Assembly (NCBI RefSeq): GCF_026626745.1
Contig: NZ_JAPNJW010000002.1
Coordinates: 5,170,151 to 5,234,150 of the forward strand
From: Nannocystis sp. RBIL2
Lineage (GTDB): Bacteria; Myxococcota_A; Polyangia; Nannocystales; Nannocystaceae
Direction of reading: 5' to 3'
DNA: 64,000 nucleotides
Both the position numbers and the translations under genes were made by a program. Numbering within the stretch: the stretch's first letter is position 1; every line of letters starts with the position of its first letter. This document shows positions 34,559-43,779 of this stretch, one piece after another. Below the pieces are notes generated by a model. That model was not told where the DNA came from, searched no databases, and worked only from the letters and a program-made list of their open reading frames with translations.

Positions 34559-35719
34559 TCACTCGCCCAGGGCCAGCACGATCTGCTTCAGCGCGACCTT
34601 CAGCGCCGCATCCTTGGCGGCCAGGTTGCCCGCCGGCGTCCCGCCGTCGGCCTTGTCGCCGGCGCTGTCGAACGAGTGGCCGGCGTTCGGGTAGACCGTG
34701 ATGCCGTAGAGGTTCGGCACCTTGGTCTTGGCTGCGACCTGGCCGGCCTGGACCTCCCGCGAACCGGTGCCGTACTTGGTGCTGCAGTGCTCGACCAGCG
34801 AATCCTCGCTGCCGTGGAGGACGAACAGCGGCGCGGTCGGCAGGTACTTGTTCTCGACGGCCGCGTTGGTGCTGGTCGACAGCGGCACCGCCCCGTCGAA
34901 GCCGCAGCCGGGGTAGTAGGCGATCCCGACCTGGAACTCCGGCCGCCCGGGCTTCAGGTCCGGCACCTGGACGTCCACGGTGCCGCCCTTGGTCTGGCGG
35001 AAGTACTGGATCGCGTGCTCGAGCTGCCAGTGGACGCCGAGCATCGTCATCGTCCCGCCCTGCGAGAAGCCGAGCAGGCCCATGCTCTCGCAGTCGACCT
35101 CGGGGCGCTGGCACAAATAGCGCGAGGCGGCGTCGAGGTCGTAGATCCGGCCGATGATCTGCTCGGTGTTGGTGTCGAAGGTCTTGGGCATCTTGGAGGC
35201 CTGGCTGTGCTTGTCGCAGAAGCCGCGGGCCGAGTAGCTCGAGGGCAGCAGCACGGTGTAGCCCATCTTGGCCAGGCGATCCGACCAGGTGGCAAACTGC
35301 GACTCCATCTGGTCGCTGCACGGGGCGTCCTTGGTCTTGCCGTCCTTCAGCAGGCCGCCGGAGCCGTGCAGCACCATCATCGCCGGCCGCTTGCCGACCG
35401 CCTTCGACCACTTCGGGCGCACCAGCTTGGCCGGGATGTCCAGCGCTTGCCCGTGCAGCGACTTCGGGATCGTGACATTGAGGGTCTCGACCCCCACCAC
35501 CGTCGCGCCGTCGAGGCCGGCCTCCCCCTCTTTTCCCCCGGTGTCGCCGCCGGTGTCGCTGTCGCCGCCGGTGTCGCCGCCGCTGTCAGCCGCAGCGAGG
35601 TTCAGGTGATGCCATTCGTGGGACTCCTCCTCGTCCGGCCCATATGTTTCGTTGACACAGCCGACAGCGAGCACAGCCACGCACATCGTCGTCTTCGCCA
35701 GGGTCCTTGCGAGAATCAT
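34559..35719 (-). CDS. Secreted dienelactone hydrolase-like lipoprotein
   Basis: 386 residues. Start MILARTLAKTTMC set by GGAGG 7 bases upstream; lipobox VLAVGC. A short Gly/Asp linker repeats GGDTGGDSDTGGDTGG. The hydrolase domain has MMVLHGSGGLLKDG, VLLPSSYSARGFC, nucleophile elbow LGFSQGGTM, acid region LFVLHGSEDSL and catalytic His in PNAGHSFDS. Dienelactone hydrolase relatives cleave lactones or small esters; the exported form is unusual. Disulfide-capable cysteines CDKHS, CESMG. Confidence 0.82.
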   Translation of the reverse strand: MILARTLAKTTMCVAVLAVGCVNETYGPDEEESHEWHHLNLAAADSGGDTGGDSDTGGDTGGKEGEAGLDGATVVGVETLNVTIPKSLHGQALDIPAKLVRPKWSKAVGKRPAMMVLHGSGGLLKDGKTKDAPCSDQMESQFATWSDRLAKMGYTVLLPSSYSARGFCDKHSQASKMPKTFDTNTEQIIGRIYDLDAASRYLCQRPEVDCESMGLLGFSQGGTMTMLGVHWQLEHAIQYFRQTKGGTVDVQVPDLKPGRPEFQVGIAYYPGCGFDGAVPLSTSTNAAVENKYLPTAPLFVLHGSEDSLVEHCSTKYGTGSREVQAGQVAAKTKVPNLYGITVYPNAGHSFDSAGDKADGGTPAGNLAAKDAALKVALKQIVLALGE

Positions 35720-36360
35720 CGAGACACCTCCTCGGCCCACCATCTCGCCGGCTCAAGAAAGCGTCAATGATGCGTGTCCTCCGCGCTCGCATTTGCGCGC
35801 GCGGCGGTGATTGCACATATGTCTTTTTGAACATGCCCTTACAGACATGTCAATAAACGGCCATTGGCCGTGACACATGTCTCCACGGACATGCGCGGCG
35901 GCGGTCGCCGCGCAAGCGGACGCGCAGTCCTCCTAGGCAGGACCCGCGATTCGCCTCATTACAGTGAGAAAGCGCAATCAGAGGTCCGAGCGTTCACCGG
36001 TCTGATCTTGGAATGGCGCATCGAACGCCACACCAGATCCTCGCGCCGGGGGTCCTCCGTGGGCTTCTATAGGCCTTCCGGCGCCTACAACGCGCTTAAC
36101 ATCGTCCAGGGGGCTGAGAACCCCGGGAACGTTGGTTGTTTTGTTGGACCCAGGAAAGGGGCGCCACGACTTGACAGCTTCTGAAATATCGTCGACCGGG
36201 CTCACGCGTCGAGTAGGCGGCGACCGGAGTATCCACATTCGCCGGCGTGCCGGCGACGCCGATCCCGGACCCTATCCATACCAACTTGCGCTGCGGCTCG
36301 CGCCCATTCTCCGCGGGGGCGACATTCGAGGCACCCTCGTCGCGGGCAGAGGGCGGAGGC
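35720..36360. other. Gene-free gap with hairpin repeats
   Basis: 641 bases without a convincing gene. Holds the triple hairpin array (35817-35894), a 7-bp inverted repeat ACGGCCA-TGGCCGT within it, and an AT-richer stretch near 36130-36190. Short frames in it lack protein-like composition. Confidence 0.5.
35817..35894. repeat. Array of three hairpin repeats
   Basis: Units: ATATGTCT-TTTT-GAACATGC (35817-35836), ACATGCCC-TTAC-AGACATGT (35831-35850, sharing an arm with the first) and ACATGTCT-CCAC-GGACATGC (35875-35894). Between units two and three sits ACGGCCA-T-TGGCCGT (35857-35871), an unrelated perfect inverted repeat. The array lies about 100 bases upstream of the hydrolase gene. Confidence 0.85.
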
Positions 36361-36654
36361 TCACCCACCCGTTCGCTCGCGGTGCTTGCACCCCGGCCAG
36401 CAGCAGGGCCGGCGCTGGCCTTCTTCCAGCTCATCTCGGGTCCTGCGAATGCGGCGCTCTCGCGTCATCGCTTGCTTCGCGTCCTCGACCCAGCAGATGA
36501 ACTCGTTGCGTGCCAAGGGTGTGATGTCCCTCCAGGCAGCGAGCGCCGCGGAGCTCGCGAGCAGCGCCTCACGAAGGTCTACAGGGAGCTTGTGTACCAC
36601 CCCACCGGGCACGCGCTTGCTGGTCACGGAGAAGAGTAGGAGCGCAAGGGCCAT
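36361..36654 (-). CDS. YdeI/OmpD-associated family protein
   Basis: 97 residues. The pattern VHKLPVDLREALLASSAALAAW, ITPLARNEFICWVEDAKQ and MTRERRIRRTRDELEEGQRRP then CCWPGCKHR is that of small YdeI/OmpD-associated proteins. Known relatives protect against antimicrobial peptides; here the role is unknown. The length is that of the shorter members. Stop directly after RERTGG. Confidence 0.75.
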   Translation of the reverse strand: MALALLLFSVTSKRVPGGVVHKLPVDLREALLASSAALAAWRDITPLARNEFICWVEDAKQAMTRERRIRRTRDELEEGQRRPCCWPGCKHRERTGG

Positions 36655-36721
36655 CGACGGTCAAGCCGTTCGCGCGATCGCCACTTGCCGCCGCGCCGGA
36701 TTCGTCGATACCTTGCCGACC

Positions 36722-38092
36722 ATGCTCCAACAGCCCTGGCCCCGCGAGCTCGCCGCGCGACAGCTGCTCCGCGATGACGTCGCCGTGGAGTCGCGTCTGT
36801 CCGTGGTGGGTCTCGTTCGACTCGACGAAGTCCTGGCCGGCCGCATGGCTCGCGGCATCGAGAGGGAAGTCGCCGCGTCCTGGATCGACCTCCATCGCGC
36901 CTGGATCCACGAGCGTTTCGGGTCCGAGGACCTGGTGCCCGCGTTCACTCGGTGCTCTCGGCTACGGGCCATCTCCGAGCTGCGCATCGACTGCAACTGG
37001 CTCGGTGCCACGGGGGTCGCCGAGGTGCTCGCGTCGCCGTTCCTGCACCACCTGGACGAGCTCGAGCTGGCCGTCGGGCTCCACACGTTCGAGGCATACG
37101 CGCCGCTGGCTCGGCGCAAGATGACCAACTTGCGCCGCTTCGGCCTCGCTATGCCCGACGCTCAGGATGGTGACATCCCCGTGGGTGATGATCTGGCCGA
37201 CCTCCTCGCCGGTGCCGGTCTCGAGCGGCTGGAGAGCCTCGCGCTCCCCCGCGTCGGCATCGGCCCGGCGGGGCTGAGTCGTCTGTTCGACCTGCCCGCG
37301 TTAGCCTACTTGGACCTCGCACGTTCCGCGATCGGCGAAGAGGGCTGTCACGCCCTGGCCCGGGCCCGGGGCCTGTCTCGCCTTCGTGGGCTCGATCTCG
37401 AGGGCTGCCTCGGCTTCGACGGTGACGGCGATTCGGCCGTGCCTGGCCCCGGCTTCTCGGCGCTCATCACGTCGCCGCGCCTGGCCGTCGCGCATCTCGG
37501 TCTGGGCGACGTCTCGGGAGCCGCTGCGATCGTCGCCGGCTCGGCACGCATGACGACCGTCGAGCACCTCGTCCTCTCGCGGGTCGAGGATGACGAGCTC
37601 GCGTCCCTCGTCGCGTCTCCCTACCTGACCGCTCTCCGCCACCTGCGCCTACGGAGCTGCAATCTCTCGAGCGCGGCCCTCACCGGGTTTGGACGGTCTC
37701 GACTTCTTGCCGCACTCGAGTCTCTGACCCTGAGCAACGATCTCGCGGCGTCGCAGCGAGGTCTCGTCGCTCGGCGACTGCCGCGCCTGCGCGAGCTCCG
37801 TCTGGAGGTCAACCACACGACCGCGGACAGCCTCGGCCGCGCCGACTTGCCCAACCTCACCGAGCTACACCTCGACTTCGACGCAACGGCACTGAGTCAG
37901 GATGAGGAGGTCGAGGGAACCGATCTGGATGCTGTCATCGCTGCGCTCGTGAGCGCGAAGGGCATGCCGCGTTTGACAGGAGTCGTCGCGTCACCCGTTT
38001 CGCCTGAACACATGGCCAAGCTCGCCGGCCGCTTCGGTGCGGGATTCCGGACCCAGGATGACTCGCGGACTGCCTCGCTCCGGGAGCGTTGA
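36722..38092 (+). CDS. Leucine-rich-repeat protein
   Basis: 456 residues. About ten repeats of the LRR type: LRAISELRIDCNWLGATG, LDELELAVGLHTFEA, LERLESLALPRVGIGPAG, ALAYLDLARSAIGEEG, RLRGLDLEGCLGF, VEHLVLSRVEDDE, LRHLRLRSCNLSSAA, ALESLTLSNDLAA, RLRELRLEVNHTTAD, NLTELHLDFDATA. N-terminal helical cap of about 80 residues. No signal peptide, probably cytoplasmic. Start at ATG 36722, the first Met after a frame with Ser-rich, unnatural sequence. Confidence 0.75.
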   Translation: MLQQPWPRELAARQLLRDDVAVESRLSVVGLVRLDEVLAGRMARGIEREVAASWIDLHRAWIHERFGSEDLVPAFTRCSRLRAISELRIDCNWLGATGVAEVLASPFLHHLDELELAVGLHTFEAYAPLARRKMTNLRRFGLAMPDAQDGDIPVGDDLADLLAGAGLERLESLALPRVGIGPAGLSRLFDLPALAYLDLARSAIGEEGCHALARARGLSRLRGLDLEGCLGFDGDGDSAVPGPGFSALITSPRLAVAHLGLGDVSGAAAIVAGSARMTTVEHLVLSRVEDDELASLVASPYLTALRHLRLRSCNLSSAALTGFGRSRLLAALESLTLSNDLAASQRGLVARRLPRLRELRLEVNHTTADSLGRADLPNLTELHLDFDATALSQDEEVEGTDLDAVIAALVSAKGMPRLTGVVASPVSPEHMAKLAGRFGAGFRTQDDSRTASLRER

Positions 38093-38307
38093 ATCGTGAG
38101 TGGGCGACGAACCGCATCGTGACGCGGTGGCCGCGGCCTACACCGGCGGGGCCAAGCAAGCCCCGCCTGAATCACTTCCCTCGTGGAGCCAGAGCCAGCC
38201 CACCCGCGCGAAAATATTCGCCTGTCTCCTCCAATTTTTTCCGCGGCGGCGGCAACTACAACTGAGGATGTCCAGAGCTCGCAGCGCGAGAGAGGCATGG
38301 TGAAGTG

Positions 38308-40068
38308 ATGAGGAGCCGCAGACCGTTCACCGACAGCCGCGCGACCCGTAGCGGAGGGCTGCACGGGCGCTTTCCTGGTGGCCGTGCGTCGCGCATCCTC
38401 GGCGCGCTGAAGTCGTCCGTCGCCGTCGTCGCTGCCTGCGTCGGTCCCGCGTCGCTCGCGCTCGCGGCGCTCGGATGCAACGACTCGATCGCCTGCAAGG
38501 AGGGCCCGTTCGACGCGCCCGGGGCGTGGGAATGGACGGAGCGCGAGGTGCTGTCGCTGCCGCTCGTCGCCGACGTCGACGGCGACGGTTTCACCGACGT
38601 GGTGGTCAACGCCGGTCCGTGGAGCAGCAAGGCCGGCGAGATCGTCCTGCTCGACGGGGCGACCGGCAGCGAAAAATGGCACATCGCGCACGACCCGGCC
38701 CAGGGCCGCTTCGGCTCGAATGCTCGCGCCACGCTCGCCCTCGCCGACGTCTCGGGCGACCAGGTGCCCGACATCATTTACGTCGGACGAGTCGAGGGGC
38801 CCGGCTCGCTGGCGCCGATCCACGCGGTCGACGGCACGGGCAAGCCGCTGTGGACGGCGCACCTGTCCGAAGGCGAGATCGCCCGGTTCCGCTTCGACAA
38901 CGGCGCGCCGGCGGTGGCCAACCTCGACGACGATCCGGAGGCGGAGATCGTTCTCGGCGCGGCGATCCTCGATCACGACGGCCTGGTGGTGTGGAACGAG
39001 CCGGGGTTCGGCGCGGAGGCCGGCGTGCCGGAGAAGGACGGGCTGGCGCTTTACCCCGGCGGCCTGGCGACCGTGGTGGACCTCGACGGCGACGGCACGC
39101 CGGAGATCGTGAGCGGGCGCGAGGCGTGGCGCGTGACGTGGGTGCCCGGCGACCCGCCGCAGGTGACGCTGTCGCTGATGTGGCAGAACACGAGCGGTCG
39201 CGGCAACGACGGGTTTCCGGCGGTGGCGGACCTCGACGGCAACGGCACGCCGGAGGTGGTGCTGACCGCGTGGCCCGACATCCGCGTGATCGACGGCGCG
39301 ACCGGGAAGCTGTGGTGCGGCGTCGATCCGTCCGGCGAGGCGTGCGCGGAGGACGACGGCAAGCGCACCCAGCCGATCCCGATCAAGGGCGGCAACCTCG
39401 GCGGCCCGGCCACCATCGCCGACTTCGACGGCGACGGCCGGCTCGAGGTCGGCGTCAGCGGTGGCATGGCCTACGCGGTCTACGACTTCGCGCGCCCGGA
39501 CGAGGAGATCGTGAACTCCGACGTCATCGAGCCCGCGCCCGGGGCGATGTTCGCCCGCTGGGTGCTCAGGACGCAGGACATGTCGTCGGCGAGCAACGCC
39601 GCGTCGGTGTTCGACTTCGACGGCGACGGCCGGCTCGAGGTGGCACACCAGGACGAGTGCGCGTTCCGACTGATCGACGGCGCCGACGGGACGGTGCGCA
39701 CGACCATCCGCAACTCGAGCGGGACGAGCCACGAATACCCCGTGATCGCCGACATCGACGGCGACGCGCTGGCGGAGGTGCTGGTGATCGCCAACCTGAG
39801 CGACGAGCGGAACAACACCGGCTGCCTCGCGGCCGACCCCGAATTCGTGCCGCGCCAGGGCGTGTACACGTACCGCCCCGGGCGCGGCCCGGACTCGCCG
39901 GGGGCCCGCTCGGTGTGGACGCAGTACACCCATCACGGCACGGACGTCGACGACGCCGGCAACGTGCCTCTGCAAGAAGAGCCGGCGTGGAAGACCGGGG
40001 CGACCGGGAGCTTCCGCCAGAGCATCGCGCAAGAGCGCGCAGGCGAGCCCGGGGACGGCTGTCAGTGA
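38308..40068 (+). CDS. FG-GAP/VCBS-repeat lipoprotein
   Basis: 586 residues. A long basic N-terminal region precedes a hydrophobic segment ending LALAALGC, which could be a lipobox. The body is a beta-propeller of FG-GAP repeats with calcium loops: VADVDGDGFTDVVVNAG, VVDLDGDGTPEIVSG, VADLDGNGTPEVVLT, IADFDGDGRLEVGVSGG, VFDFDGDGRLEVAH and IADIDGDALAEVLVI. Such repeats form an outer-membrane or secreted propeller. Six or more repeats seen. A GTG at 38305 is less likely. Confidence 0.8.
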   Translation: MRSRRPFTDSRATRSGGLHGRFPGGRASRILGALKSSVAVVAACVGPASLALAALGCNDSIACKEGPFDAPGAWEWTEREVLSLPLVADVDGDGFTDVVVNAGPWSSKAGEIVLLDGATGSEKWHIAHDPAQGRFGSNARATLALADVSGDQVPDIIYVGRVEGPGSLAPIHAVDGTGKPLWTAHLSEGEIARFRFDNGAPAVANLDDDPEAEIVLGAAILDHDGLVVWNEPGFGAEAGVPEKDGLALYPGGLATVVDLDGDGTPEIVSGREAWRVTWVPGDPPQVTLSLMWQNTSGRGNDGFPAVADLDGNGTPEVVLTAWPDIRVIDGATGKLWCGVDPSGEACAEDDGKRTQPIPIKGGNLGGPATIADFDGDGRLEVGVSGGMAYAVYDFARPDEEIVNSDVIEPAPGAMFARWVLRTQDMSSASNAASVFDFDGDGRLEVAHQDECAFRLIDGADGTVRTTIRNSSGTSHEYPVIADIDGDALAEVLVIANLSDERNNTGCLAADPEFVPRQGVYTYRPGRGPDSPGARSVWTQYTHHGTDVDDAGNVPLQEEPAWKTGATGSFRQSIAQERAGEPGDGCQ

Positions 40069-40385
40069 AGACTGGGCGCCGCGCCGCTCGCCGTCCTGGC
40101 CGCGCCGCCGTCTACCTGTCCTTTGGAGCAGCTAGAAGGCCGCTCGCGGCGACGGCGGCCCCGTGAGGCCCCGCCGACGCCGATGACCTGGATGCCGCCC
40201 TTGGCCCGCCGGCGGACGCGCCGCGCGAGGCCTCCAGTGCCGGATCAGCTCGGCCGAATGGGTCGTGCGAGTGAGCAGCAGACGCGCGGCAGACAGTCGC
40301 GGGCGCTTGAACGGATCCGGTCGAGCGCGCTGGACACGACCGGGGAGCGGCGAATAATCAGGGTTGTTGAACAGGAGAACGAGCC

Positions 40386-40480
40386 ATGCGCGTCCACCGG
40401 ACCGGCGGCCCGGAAGTGCTTCGCTTCGAACCGCACGCCGGGCCAGAAGGGGCTCACGCAGCGCGCCGCCTGACTGGCGA
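40386..40480 (+). pseudogene. Remnant of a quinone oxidoreductase-type N-terminus
   Basis: The first codons read MRVHRTGGPEVLRFEPHAG, close to the conserved start of zinc-type quinone oxidoreductases (VHRTGGPEVL). The rest of the enzyme is absent, replaced by unrelated sequence. Too short to be a functional gene. Confidence 0.5.
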
Positions 40481-40650
40481 TGCCGCGACGCATCCGGACG
40501 ACCTCGCTCTCGAGGGCGGAGGTGACCATCATCGACGCCGATATCGAGGGCACGCCGAAGGTGCCGCGGATCTTCGCCTGAGTCGTCTTTACGCTGACCT
40601 TCGGGCTCATGCTCTCCGATCATATGTCCCGGCAGGTGCTCAATGCCGCG
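40480..40650 (+). pseudogene. Remnant of an MFS transporter N-terminus
   Basis: A frame from ATG 40480 reads through GTPKVPRIFA, then an internal TGA, then VVFTLTFGLMLSDHMSRQVLNA, the conserved first helix and cytoplasmic motif of a group of MFS transporters (LMLSDYMSRQVLN). The protein ends after this segment. A stop inside the helix and the missing remainder show it is dead. Confidence 0.55.
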
Positions 40651-40929
40651 ACTCGCCGCCCGCTTGTACTCGGTGCATGGTTGAGCCTCCTCTCCGATGG
40701 GCTCGCTGGCGAGCTCCGGCGATCGGCAATCGTGACAGCGCGCCGCCGGCGTCGCCCCTGCCGACGCCGCCCAGGGATGTCGCTGGCGCCCCGAATGACA
40801 AGCGGACTCGGGCTCGCCGGCCTGCACCTGGCGGGACCGTCGCCGCGACGCAGAGCAGCAGCGGTCGAGCGTCGGTCTTCCGGGCCGTTCGCACATCGGC
40901 GGCCGGGGGCGTTGGCCGCCGAGCTCGCG

Positions 40930-41979
40930 TCATCGACGTCGCCGACGGCGCGAGAATACCAGGAGCAGGACCGTCGAGACCAAGAGTGGCCCGCTCGCGC
41001 CCCGTTCTTGCGCGACGCAACCGCAGCCGGAATCGTCCTCGCAGATCGACTCTCCCCACACCGAGGACTCTTCCTTCAACGCGGCGATGCACTGGGCGTC
41101 GCTCTCCGCGAGCAGGCCGGCGATCGCCGCCTCCTTCGCCAGCGGCGGCACCTCCGAGCTGCAGGCGGCGACGAACTGATCATCGAGCTCGAGGCTGATG
41201 AGGGTGTTGAAGTCACCCGCCTGAGCGACCAGCACGGGGTGGCCGATCGGGGTCTCGCCGCCGCGATGGACGACGTCGGCCGTGACCATGTCCCCGACCT
41301 TCGCTGTCGTCGTGCCGTGGACCGCGTCGACACGGACCCCGACCTCTTCGGGGCTCGGCCCCTCGACGACGACGCCCTCGAGCACCGCCTGGGTACCCTC
41401 AGAGCCCAGCTGGTTGCAAAAGCAGTCCTCGGCCTTCGTGAGGAAGCAGTACTCCGGCTGGATCCGCCCGGCCTCCGCCGCCGTGAGCCCGAATTCGTCG
41501 AGCCACGCCTGCAGCGCCGCATCGCCCTCCAGCTCGCGGACTAGCGCGAAGTTGCGGTGCGTCGCCACTCGGGCCACCAGCGCCGCGTGCCCGGTCGACT
41601 CAATCAACCGCGCCATCGCGCAACGCGTGCCGTGCGGGTCGATGAAGATCGGGAGCGGCTCGCGCGACACGTAGTTGCGTGGGAAGCGGCCCTCGCGAGC
41701 GTAACGCGCGAGCTCCTCGATCAGGCGCTCACGCGCCGCCCGCTGCGGCGCGCCGAGGTGCGTGACATCGCGCCCGCGCAGCTCGGCCAGAACCTCGTGG
41801 AAGTGGGCCTGCAGGCGGGCATGCTCGCGCCCGAGGCGCTCTCGGAGCCGGCCGAGGCCCTCGCCACGCTGCGGGCGACGATCACGGCGACGTGGCGAGC
41901 ACGAGGGAGGGCCGAATGACCTAGTGGGGGTAACAAGTGAAGCGCCGAGCATAAGTAGATCCTGCGACTTTCCCGGCAT
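40930..41979 (-). CDS. Secreted myxobacterial protein with MYXO-CTERM-like tail
   Basis: 349 residues. Family pattern: FPRNYVSREPLPIFIDPHGT then RCAMARLIESTGHAALVARVA and LDEFGLTAAEAGRIQPEYC, a conserved myxobacterial domain of unknown function. C-terminus CEDDSGCGC followed by a hydrophobic stretch (PLLVSTVLLLVFS) and RRRRRR, the MYXO-CTERM anchoring layout. The N-terminus chosen (MPGKSQDLLML) lacks a clear signal peptide, so the true start could be shifted by sequence changes upstream. Confidence 0.7.
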   Translation of the reverse strand: MPGKSQDLLMLGASLVTPTRSFGPPSCSPRRRDRRPQRGEGLGRLRERLGREHARLQAHFHEVLAELRGRDVTHLGAPQRAARERLIEELARYAREGRFPRNYVSREPLPIFIDPHGTRCAMARLIESTGHAALVARVATHRNFALVRELEGDAALQAWLDEFGLTAAEAGRIQPEYCFLTKAEDCFCNQLGSEGTQAVLEGVVVEGPSPEEVGVRVDAVHGTTTAKVGDMVTADVVHRGGETPIGHPVLVAQAGDFNTLISLELDDQFVAACSSEVPPLAKEAAIAGLLAESDAQCIAALKEESSVWGESICEDDSGCGCVAQERGASGPLLVSTVLLLVFSRRRRRR

Positions 41980-42410
41980 GCACGAAGACGAGGTCCGAAT
42001 CGGGCTCGAACGACGCCGCAGCGCTGCCTCGGGCTGAAGTAGCCGGAGCGGTCACAAAAATTGTCCGCTCGCTGCAGTTCGTGCACGAGGGTCACGGCTC
42101 CGAGTGCCAGTACCGCGCCGGTCGCGCTGCCGCTGTCGGTCGATCGCGGTCCAGCATGACCGCAGGAACCTGCCGATGATGTTCCAGGGGCCGATCGCCG
42201 ACCTCGAAGACGGTGCCGCGGCGGAGGTGCGGGTGATCGCCGATCCCGAGCGAGGACCGGAGCGACGCCGGCGCTGCCGCAGGCGACCCGGAATTGGCGA
42301 GGTCGATGCAGATGTCCTTCAAGACATGTGCCGTCAGGCGCTGCTCGCGACGACGGCGGCACCGGGGCGCCGCCGTCGCATTCATCTGCCCATTCGGACA
42401 GCTCCGCCGC
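41980..42410. other. Gap with hairpin repeats, no gene
   Basis: 431 bases. Contains one hairpin repeat (42312-42327) and a half-degenerate one near 42385-42404 (ATCTGCCC-ATTC-GGACAGCT-like). A short frame FQGPIADLEDGAAAEVRVIA near 42185-42245 could be a protein remnant. Confidence 0.45.
42312..42327. repeat. Hairpin repeat unit, intergenic
   Basis: ATGTCC-TTCA-AGACAT with one arm mismatch and the family loop length. Confidence 0.65.
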
Positions 42411-43748
42411 TCAGCCGAACAGCGGCAGCATGTCGGTGATGATGCCGAACTTCTTGGCCGCGGGGCTCTCGGCCACCCCGGCGAGCTGGCGCAGGGCCAG
42501 GTGGACGTGGGGGGCGGTGAGGACGATGCCGTCCTCGGACTCGTCGAGCTCGAGGGTGTCGGGGTCGATGCCGATCGGCAGCTGCTCGGCCTCGGTGGTC
42601 GCGCCGATGACCCGGCCGCCGCCGCCGATCAGGCCCGGGTTGCCGCTGAGGAACATGGCCGAAGAGACAGGCCAGTGGTCCTTGCCCGAGCCCCCGTCCA
42701 TGCCGTTGTAGCCCTTGCCGCGGCCGAAGTCGGAGCCGACCATGACGATCAGGTTGGAGTCGATGCCGGCCATCGCGGCCTGCGACATCACGTAGTCGAT
42801 GCCCCAGTTCAGCTTGGCCAGCTGGCGCACCTGCACGGTGTCGTGATTGGCGTGGGTGTCGAAGCCGCCGATCTCGAGGTTCACGCCGACGGCCAGGCCG
42901 GCGGTGAACGCCGCCATCGCCAACTGCGTCTGCTGGGCCATGCGCTCGAGGTCGCCCATCTCGTTGGGCAGGTCGATGAGCGTGTCCGGCAGGGCCACCG
43001 ACGACAGCAGGTCGAGGTTGCCGCGCGCGAGGTACAGCTGGCCGGCGGCGGCCTCGATCTTCGGCAGGTTCTGCTTGGCCTTGAACGCGGCCAGGCGCTC
43101 CTGCTGCGCCTGAGCGATGCGGTCGAACGTGTCCTGGTGGAGGTACGTCGTCGTGTTGTTCGGGTCGGCCGGGTTGACGCGGTTGGGCTCGGCCAGCTTG
43201 CGGAACGAGGCCACCGAGTTGAGGCGGGTGACCGGGATCAGGTTGCCCGTGCCCGAGTAGCCGCCGCCGGAGATGAACGCCAGCGGGTGCTCGGGCGCCC
43301 GCGTCGCGGCCACCAGCGCGGCGAAGTTGGGGTAGTTGCCGTCGCCGCGACCCGACCAGATCGTCACGACCCCGCGGTCGTGGTTGTTGGTCGCCATGTT
43401 GAGGCCGTTGATCACCACCATCTTGCTGGCGTACTTGGCGAAGAAGTCGGCGTTCTTCATCATGTACGGCAGCGACAGCGGGTCGGTCACCAGGTTGGCG
43501 GGGACCGGGATGTCGGCGTAGCGGATGTCACCGATGGCCGTCGGGTCGGCCGGGTCGTAGTCGTAGTGGCGGTTGAACGTGCCCTTGGGCTTGGGGTCGC
43601 ACAGGTACACGGGGTCCCAGCCGCCGCGTGCGCTGATCATCACGTAGAACGGCCCCTTGTAGGGCGGCAGCGCGGCGCGGGCGTGGCGCGGCAGGGCGAC
43701 GGCGAGTCCGGTCCCGGCGGCGATCTTGAGGAAGCTGCGGCGATCCAT
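42411..43748 (-). CDS. DUF1501-like Tat-exported protein (second module)
   Basis: 445 residues. Tat signal MDRRSFLKIAAGTGLAVAL ending near RHARA. DUF1501 features: YVMISARGGWDPVYLCD near the start, GLNMATNNHDRGVVTIWSGR, GGFDTHANHDTVQVRQLA, VMVGSDFGRGKGYNGMDGG. The metal-type Asp and His in these blocks suggest an alkaline-phosphatase-fold protein. Lies just downstream of the DUF1592/1588 gene, 31 bases apart. Paralogue of the gene at 7596. Confidence 0.82.
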   Translation of the reverse strand: MDRRSFLKIAAGTGLAVALPRHARAALPPYKGPFYVMISARGGWDPVYLCDPKPKGTFNRHYDYDPADPTAIGDIRYADIPVPANLVTDPLSLPYMMKNADFFAKYASKMVVINGLNMATNNHDRGVVTIWSGRGDGNYPNFAALVAATRAPEHPLAFISGGGYSGTGNLIPVTRLNSVASFRKLAEPNRVNPADPNNTTTYLHQDTFDRIAQAQQERLAAFKAKQNLPKIEAAAGQLYLARGNLDLLSSVALPDTLIDLPNEMGDLERMAQQTQLAMAAFTAGLAVGVNLEIGGFDTHANHDTVQVRQLAKLNWGIDYVMSQAAMAGIDSNLIVMVGSDFGRGKGYNGMDGGSGKDHWPVSSAMFLSGNPGLIGGGGRVIGATTEAEQLPIGIDPDTLELDESEDGIVLTAPHVHLALRQLAGVAESPAAKKFGIITDMLPLFG

Positions 43749-43779
43749 GGTCGTAACTCTCCGATCTCGCTGGGTTGAC

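Noticed and set aside
36386..36721. Longer N-terminus for the LRR protein
   Set aside because: It overlaps the YdeI-like gene on the other strand and reads as Arg/Ser-rich shadow.
39575..39595. GGACATGTCG in the FG-GAP gene
   Set aside because: No matching second arm at the required 4-nt spacing.
40620..40640. CATATGTCCCGGCAGG resembles a hairpin repeat half
   Set aside because: It is part of the MFS motif DHMSRQVL in the transporter remnant, so coding sequence explains it.
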